Assembly: GCA_028868905.1 (NCBI GenBank)
Contig: JAGWTQ010000002.1
Span: 1-57,709 of the forward strand
DNA: 57,709 nt
Direction: 5' to 3'
Source: Betaproteobacteria bacterium
Lineage (GTDB): Bacteria > Pseudomonadota > Gammaproteobacteria > Burkholderiales > Ferrovaceae
The notes beneath the pieces were generated by a model that made no database searches, was not told where the DNA came from, and saw only the letters and a list, made by a program, of their open reading frames with translations. This document shows, in pieces, positions 55,396 to 57,709 of this stretch. Each line of letters begins with the position of its first letter. The stretch's first letter is position 1. The translations under genes were made by a program, and so were the position numbers.

Positions 55396-57120
55396 CTAAG
55401 GGCGGTTCAGGTAATAAAGGGCTGCCAGGTTTCCCAGCAAGGAAAGCACAAGCAGGCATTTCAGCAGGAGCAGCGGATGCTTGTGAGCAAAGGGCACGCG
55501 CCGGGGCCGGGCCAGCGGCCGGGTGGCTCCACGTTCCAGGGCCAGGAGAAATTCATCGGCTGTCTCAAAGCGGTCTGCCGGATTGGCGGCACAGGCTTTC
55601 AGCAGCAGATTGTCCAGCCAGGAAGGAATGTCCGGCCGGTAGCGGGAAGGCGGCGCAGGCTCCTTGAAGCGGGGGTGCTGGAACGGTTCGATTTCTCCAT
55701 AGGGAAATTTGCGGGTCAGCAGTTCATACAAGGTCACGCCGCAGGCGTAGAGATCGCTGGCTTCGTTGCATGGACTTCCGTAAAAAAGCTCCGGTGCCAT
55801 GTAGGAGGGGGTTCCCGGATTATTGATTTCGGCCAGGTGGTCCCTCTCCGATGCGGCCACCCCCAGGTCCAGCACCACCAGCTGCCCTTCCGTATCCAGC
55901 AGCAGATTGTCCGGCTTGACATCGCGATGAAGAATTCCCAGTCGATGAAGGTAACCCGTGCACTTGAGCAGGCTGATGCCGATTCGCGCCACCTCTTCAG
56001 GGTGGAACTGGTGGCCACGGCGCAGGCGCGCACTCAGGGTTTCGCCTTCGTGCCACGACATGAGGTAATAGAGAAAGCTGCGTTCGGGATGGGAATGGAC
56101 TTTCGGAAAGCCCCGTTTCACAACCCGTCTGGCCAGCCATTCCTCATGAAGCAGTGCCGCAACGGATTCCTCGTCAGATGCTTCGGGTTTGATGGTTTTC
56201 AGAACCAGCTGTTCGCCGCCATCCGCGGTATTTCGCAATACGCGATAGAGCGCGGTTACCCGGGAGACATGCAGCACGGATTGCACCACCAGGCCGTCGA
56301 TGGTATCCCCCGGCTTGAGCCGGGGAGGGATGCCCAAATGAAGGGAGGGATCAAGAACGGGATGGCGCCTGTGCGCGGGAACCTCGCGCACGACAATCAC
56401 CGTGCACGTGCAGTTGTCCGCACATTTCAGGTTTCCCGCTTCGTCCAGCAAGGCCTGCGCCAGCTCCTGCGGGTCGTCATGGCCAGCCAGCAGCTGTTTC
56501 AGGCGGGAGTCCGGTACGGAGTTCCACACACCGTCAGTGGCCAGAAGAAAGCGGTCCCCTGCCTTGATTTCGCCTTCCAGGTAATCCAGTTTGACATGTT
56601 CATCCAGCCCCATGGCCCGGCTGAGCACATTGCTGAGCTCAGGGTGGGGCCAGGTGTGGTCCTCGGTCAGCTGGGTGAAATCGTTGTCGCGCAGCAGGTA
56701 GGCTCTCGAATCTCCTACATGGGCCAGATGGAAGAGGTTGTCGCGCAATACCAGCGCGGTCAGCGTGGTCGCCATGCCCGCATACTCGGGCGTTCTGCGA
56801 GCCTGGGAAAACAGCCAGCGGTTGGTGGCGTTGAGCACCTTCTCCAGTGACTTGGCCACACCCAGGGTTTCGGGAGTGGAATAGTAATCGGCCAGCAGGC
56901 TGCGCACGGCAAATTCCGCTGCTTCGCGCCCTTTGGCATGTCCCCCAACCCCGTCCGCTACGGCAAACAGATTTCCCTTGTGTGCGAGCATGTTGCCAGC
57001 CGGCAAGGTGGCACCCATAAAGTCCTCGTTTCTGGGGCGGGTACCCGTGCTGCTGGCACACCCCATGACAACCTGCAAAGCGGAACAGGCATCCAGTGAA
57101 GACATGAGGGGTGCGTTCAT
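55396..57120 (-). CDS. Bifunctional PP2C phosphatase-Ser/Thr kinase, membrane-anchored
   Basis: A 574-aa fusion. Residues ~20-255 form a PP2C phosphatase with metal-binding motifs RNEDF, ADGVGGHAKG, GDSRAYL and ATDGVWN. Residues ~275-535 form a eukaryotic-type kinase with HRDVKPDN and a DLG in place of DFG. One C-terminal membrane helix (HPLLLLKCLLVLSLLGNLAAL) would leave both domains in the cytosol. Related fusions sit next to nitrate transporter genes in Pseudomonas and other genera, suggesting control of nitrate uptake or reduction. It lies between the transporter (7-base gap) and nasA (9-base gap). Confidence 0.92.
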   Translation of the reverse strand: MNAPLMSSLDACSALQVVMGCASSTGTRPRNEDFMGATLPAGNMLAHKGNLFAVADGVGGHAKGREAAEFAVRSLLADYYSTPETLGVAKSLEKVLNATNRWLFSQARRTPEYAGMATTLTALVLRDNLFHLAHVGDSRAYLLRDNDFTQLTEDHTWPHPELSNVLSRAMGLDEHVKLDYLEGEIKAGDRFLLATDGVWNSVPDSRLKQLLAGHDDPQELAQALLDEAGNLKCADNCTCTVIVVREVPAHRRHPVLDPSLHLGIPPRLKPGDTIDGLVVQSVLHVSRVTALYRVLRNTADGGEQLVLKTIKPEASDEESVAALLHEEWLARRVVKRGFPKVHSHPERSFLYYLMSWHEGETLSARLRRGHQFHPEEVARIGISLLKCTGYLHRLGILHRDVKPDNLLLDTEGQLVVLDLGVAASERDHLAEINNPGTPSYMAPELFYGSPCNEASDLYACGVTLYELLTRKFPYGEIEPFQHPRFKEPAPPSRYRPDIPSWLDNLLLKACAANPADRFETADEFLLALERGATRPLARPRRVPFAHKHPLLLLKCLLVLSLLGNLAALYYLNRP

Positions 57121-57127
57121 GACGGGC

Positions 57128-57709
57128 TCAGATGCGTGCGGAGGTCAGATGGGATGCGCCCCAAGTGGTGCGCCAGCGCAGCTTGACCCCGGTCAATCCG
57201 GCCAGGGCCAGCAGCGCCAATCCGGCAAAAATCAGCAGTCCGGTCTGGTAGCTGCCCGTCAACTGGCGCGACAGTCCCAGCGACGACGCGAGGTAGAATC
57301 CCCCCATCCCTCCAGCCATGCCCACCAGTCCGGTCATGACGCCAATCTCTTTCCGGAAGCGTTGCGGCACCAGCTGAAACACGGCGCCATTGCCCATGCC
57401 CAGCGCCAGCATCACCACCATGAAGGCGATAAGGGCCATCCAGGCCTGAGGCAGGCCGAAGCTGGCCAGCAACAGGGCCGATGCAGCGACGGCATAGACC
57501 ACGGACAGCGATTTCACGCCGCCGATGCGGTCAGCCAGATTCCCACCGATCGGCCGAACCATCGAACCGGAAAATACGCAGGCTGCGGTAAAGAAGCCGG
57601 CTGTTTTTGCGTCCAGGCCGTACTGGGTATTGAAATAAATCACCAGGGAAGAGGCCAGGCCCACGAACCCGCCAAACGTGACCGAATAAAAAAACATGAA
57701 CCACCAGGC
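57128..57709 (-). CDS. Nitrate/nitrite transporter, NarK/NasA MFS family (C-terminal part, truncated by window edge)
   Basis: The visible 194 residues are the C-terminal half of a nitrate-nitrite porter. The reading frame runs through the window end (the last codons before the edge read AWWF), so the start lies outside. The characteristic text FFYSVTFGGFVGLASSL and the signature GNGAVFQLVPQRFRKEIGV followed by GGMGGF are those of the family. About six membrane segments remain. It is first in the visible nitrate operon and probably supplies NasA with nitrate. Confidence 0.9.
   Translation of the reverse strand, partial: AWWFMFFYSVTFGGFVGLASSLVIYFNTQYGLDAKTAGFFTAACVFSGSMVRPIGGNLADRIGGVKSLSVVYAVAASALLLASFGLPQAWMALIAFMVVMLALGMGNGAVFQLVPQRFRKEIGVMTGLVGMAGGMGGFYLASSLGLSRQLTGSYQTGLLIFAGLALLALAGLTGVKLRWRTTWGASHLTSARI

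Noticed and set aside
52609-57709. Nitrate cluster as a genomic island
   Set aside because: It ends at a tRNA, but no integrase, direct repeat or mobile gene is visible, and base composition looks like the surroundings.

Overview
The window looks like core chromosome of a GC-rich betaproteobacterium. The evidence is the rpsU-yqeY-dnaG-rpoD block, the rplU-rpmA-obgE-proB operon, an EarP/EF-P(Arg32) pair, the yibN-grxC-secB-gpsA block and many four-base start/stop overlaps. I cannot name the genus. No insertion sequence, integrase, phage gene or CRISPR array is visible. There are two tRNA genes, Pro(CGG) and one with a CAT anticodon.

Layout. 31-2850 (minus): rplU, rpmA, obgE, proB, with a strong promoter at 2889-2918 and an intrinsic terminator directly before obgE. 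3009-5541: ispB, a class I glutamine amidotransferase and an alpha/beta hydrolase lacking its nucleophilic Ser. 5548-9360: a catabolic set of aldehyde dehydrogenase, GntR/FCD repressor and MFS importer, with two identical palindromes between the divergent genes. 9414-11922: tRNA-Pro and two exported proteins, one made of polyglycine plus Gln-Thr repeats. 12234-14914: a beta-hydroxyacid dehydrogenase-family reductase, an MFS exporter, an EexN-like lipoprotein and a thioredoxin-like protein. 14997-20780: a 1076-residue PAS/LOV-GGDEF-EAL-CZB protein and a P-type ATPase. 20829-23136: PlcP-like phosphoesterase, Agt-like glycosyltransferase and DgkA, preceded by PhoB-type direct repeats. 23093-27950: EamA transporter, PP0621-like protein, AmpD and the PntAB transhydrogenase. 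28043-30638: two outer-membrane proteins and a GlcG/HbpS protein. 30652-35397: earP, efp, an esterase, dadA and ppa. 35403-38465: bioC, bioB, comF, trmL. 38471-44976: gpsA, secB, grxC and a YibN-like protein, divergent from gpmA, envC, ctpA and a MoeB/ThiF enzyme. 44960-47838: tsaD and a large surface lipoprotein. 48034-52606: rpsU, yqeY, dnaG, rpoD, tRNA. 52609-57709 (minus): nitrate assimilation, with a NarK-type transporter (cut by the window edge), a PP2C-kinase fusion and NasA.

How the genes work together. The most interesting system is the plcP-agt-dgkA operon. Its gene content and upstream PhoB-like repeats fit membrane remodelling under phosphate starvation: phospholipid is cut to diacylglycerol, which is then glycosylated or rephosphorylated. 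Next is the multi-sensor c-di-GMP enzyme, whose sequence predicts both a blue-light (LOV) and a zinc (CZB) input on one GGDEF-EAL protein. The nitrate cluster couples uptake and reduction of nitrate to a fused phosphatase/kinase. These functional assignments rest on motif recognition and gene context only; no database search was run.
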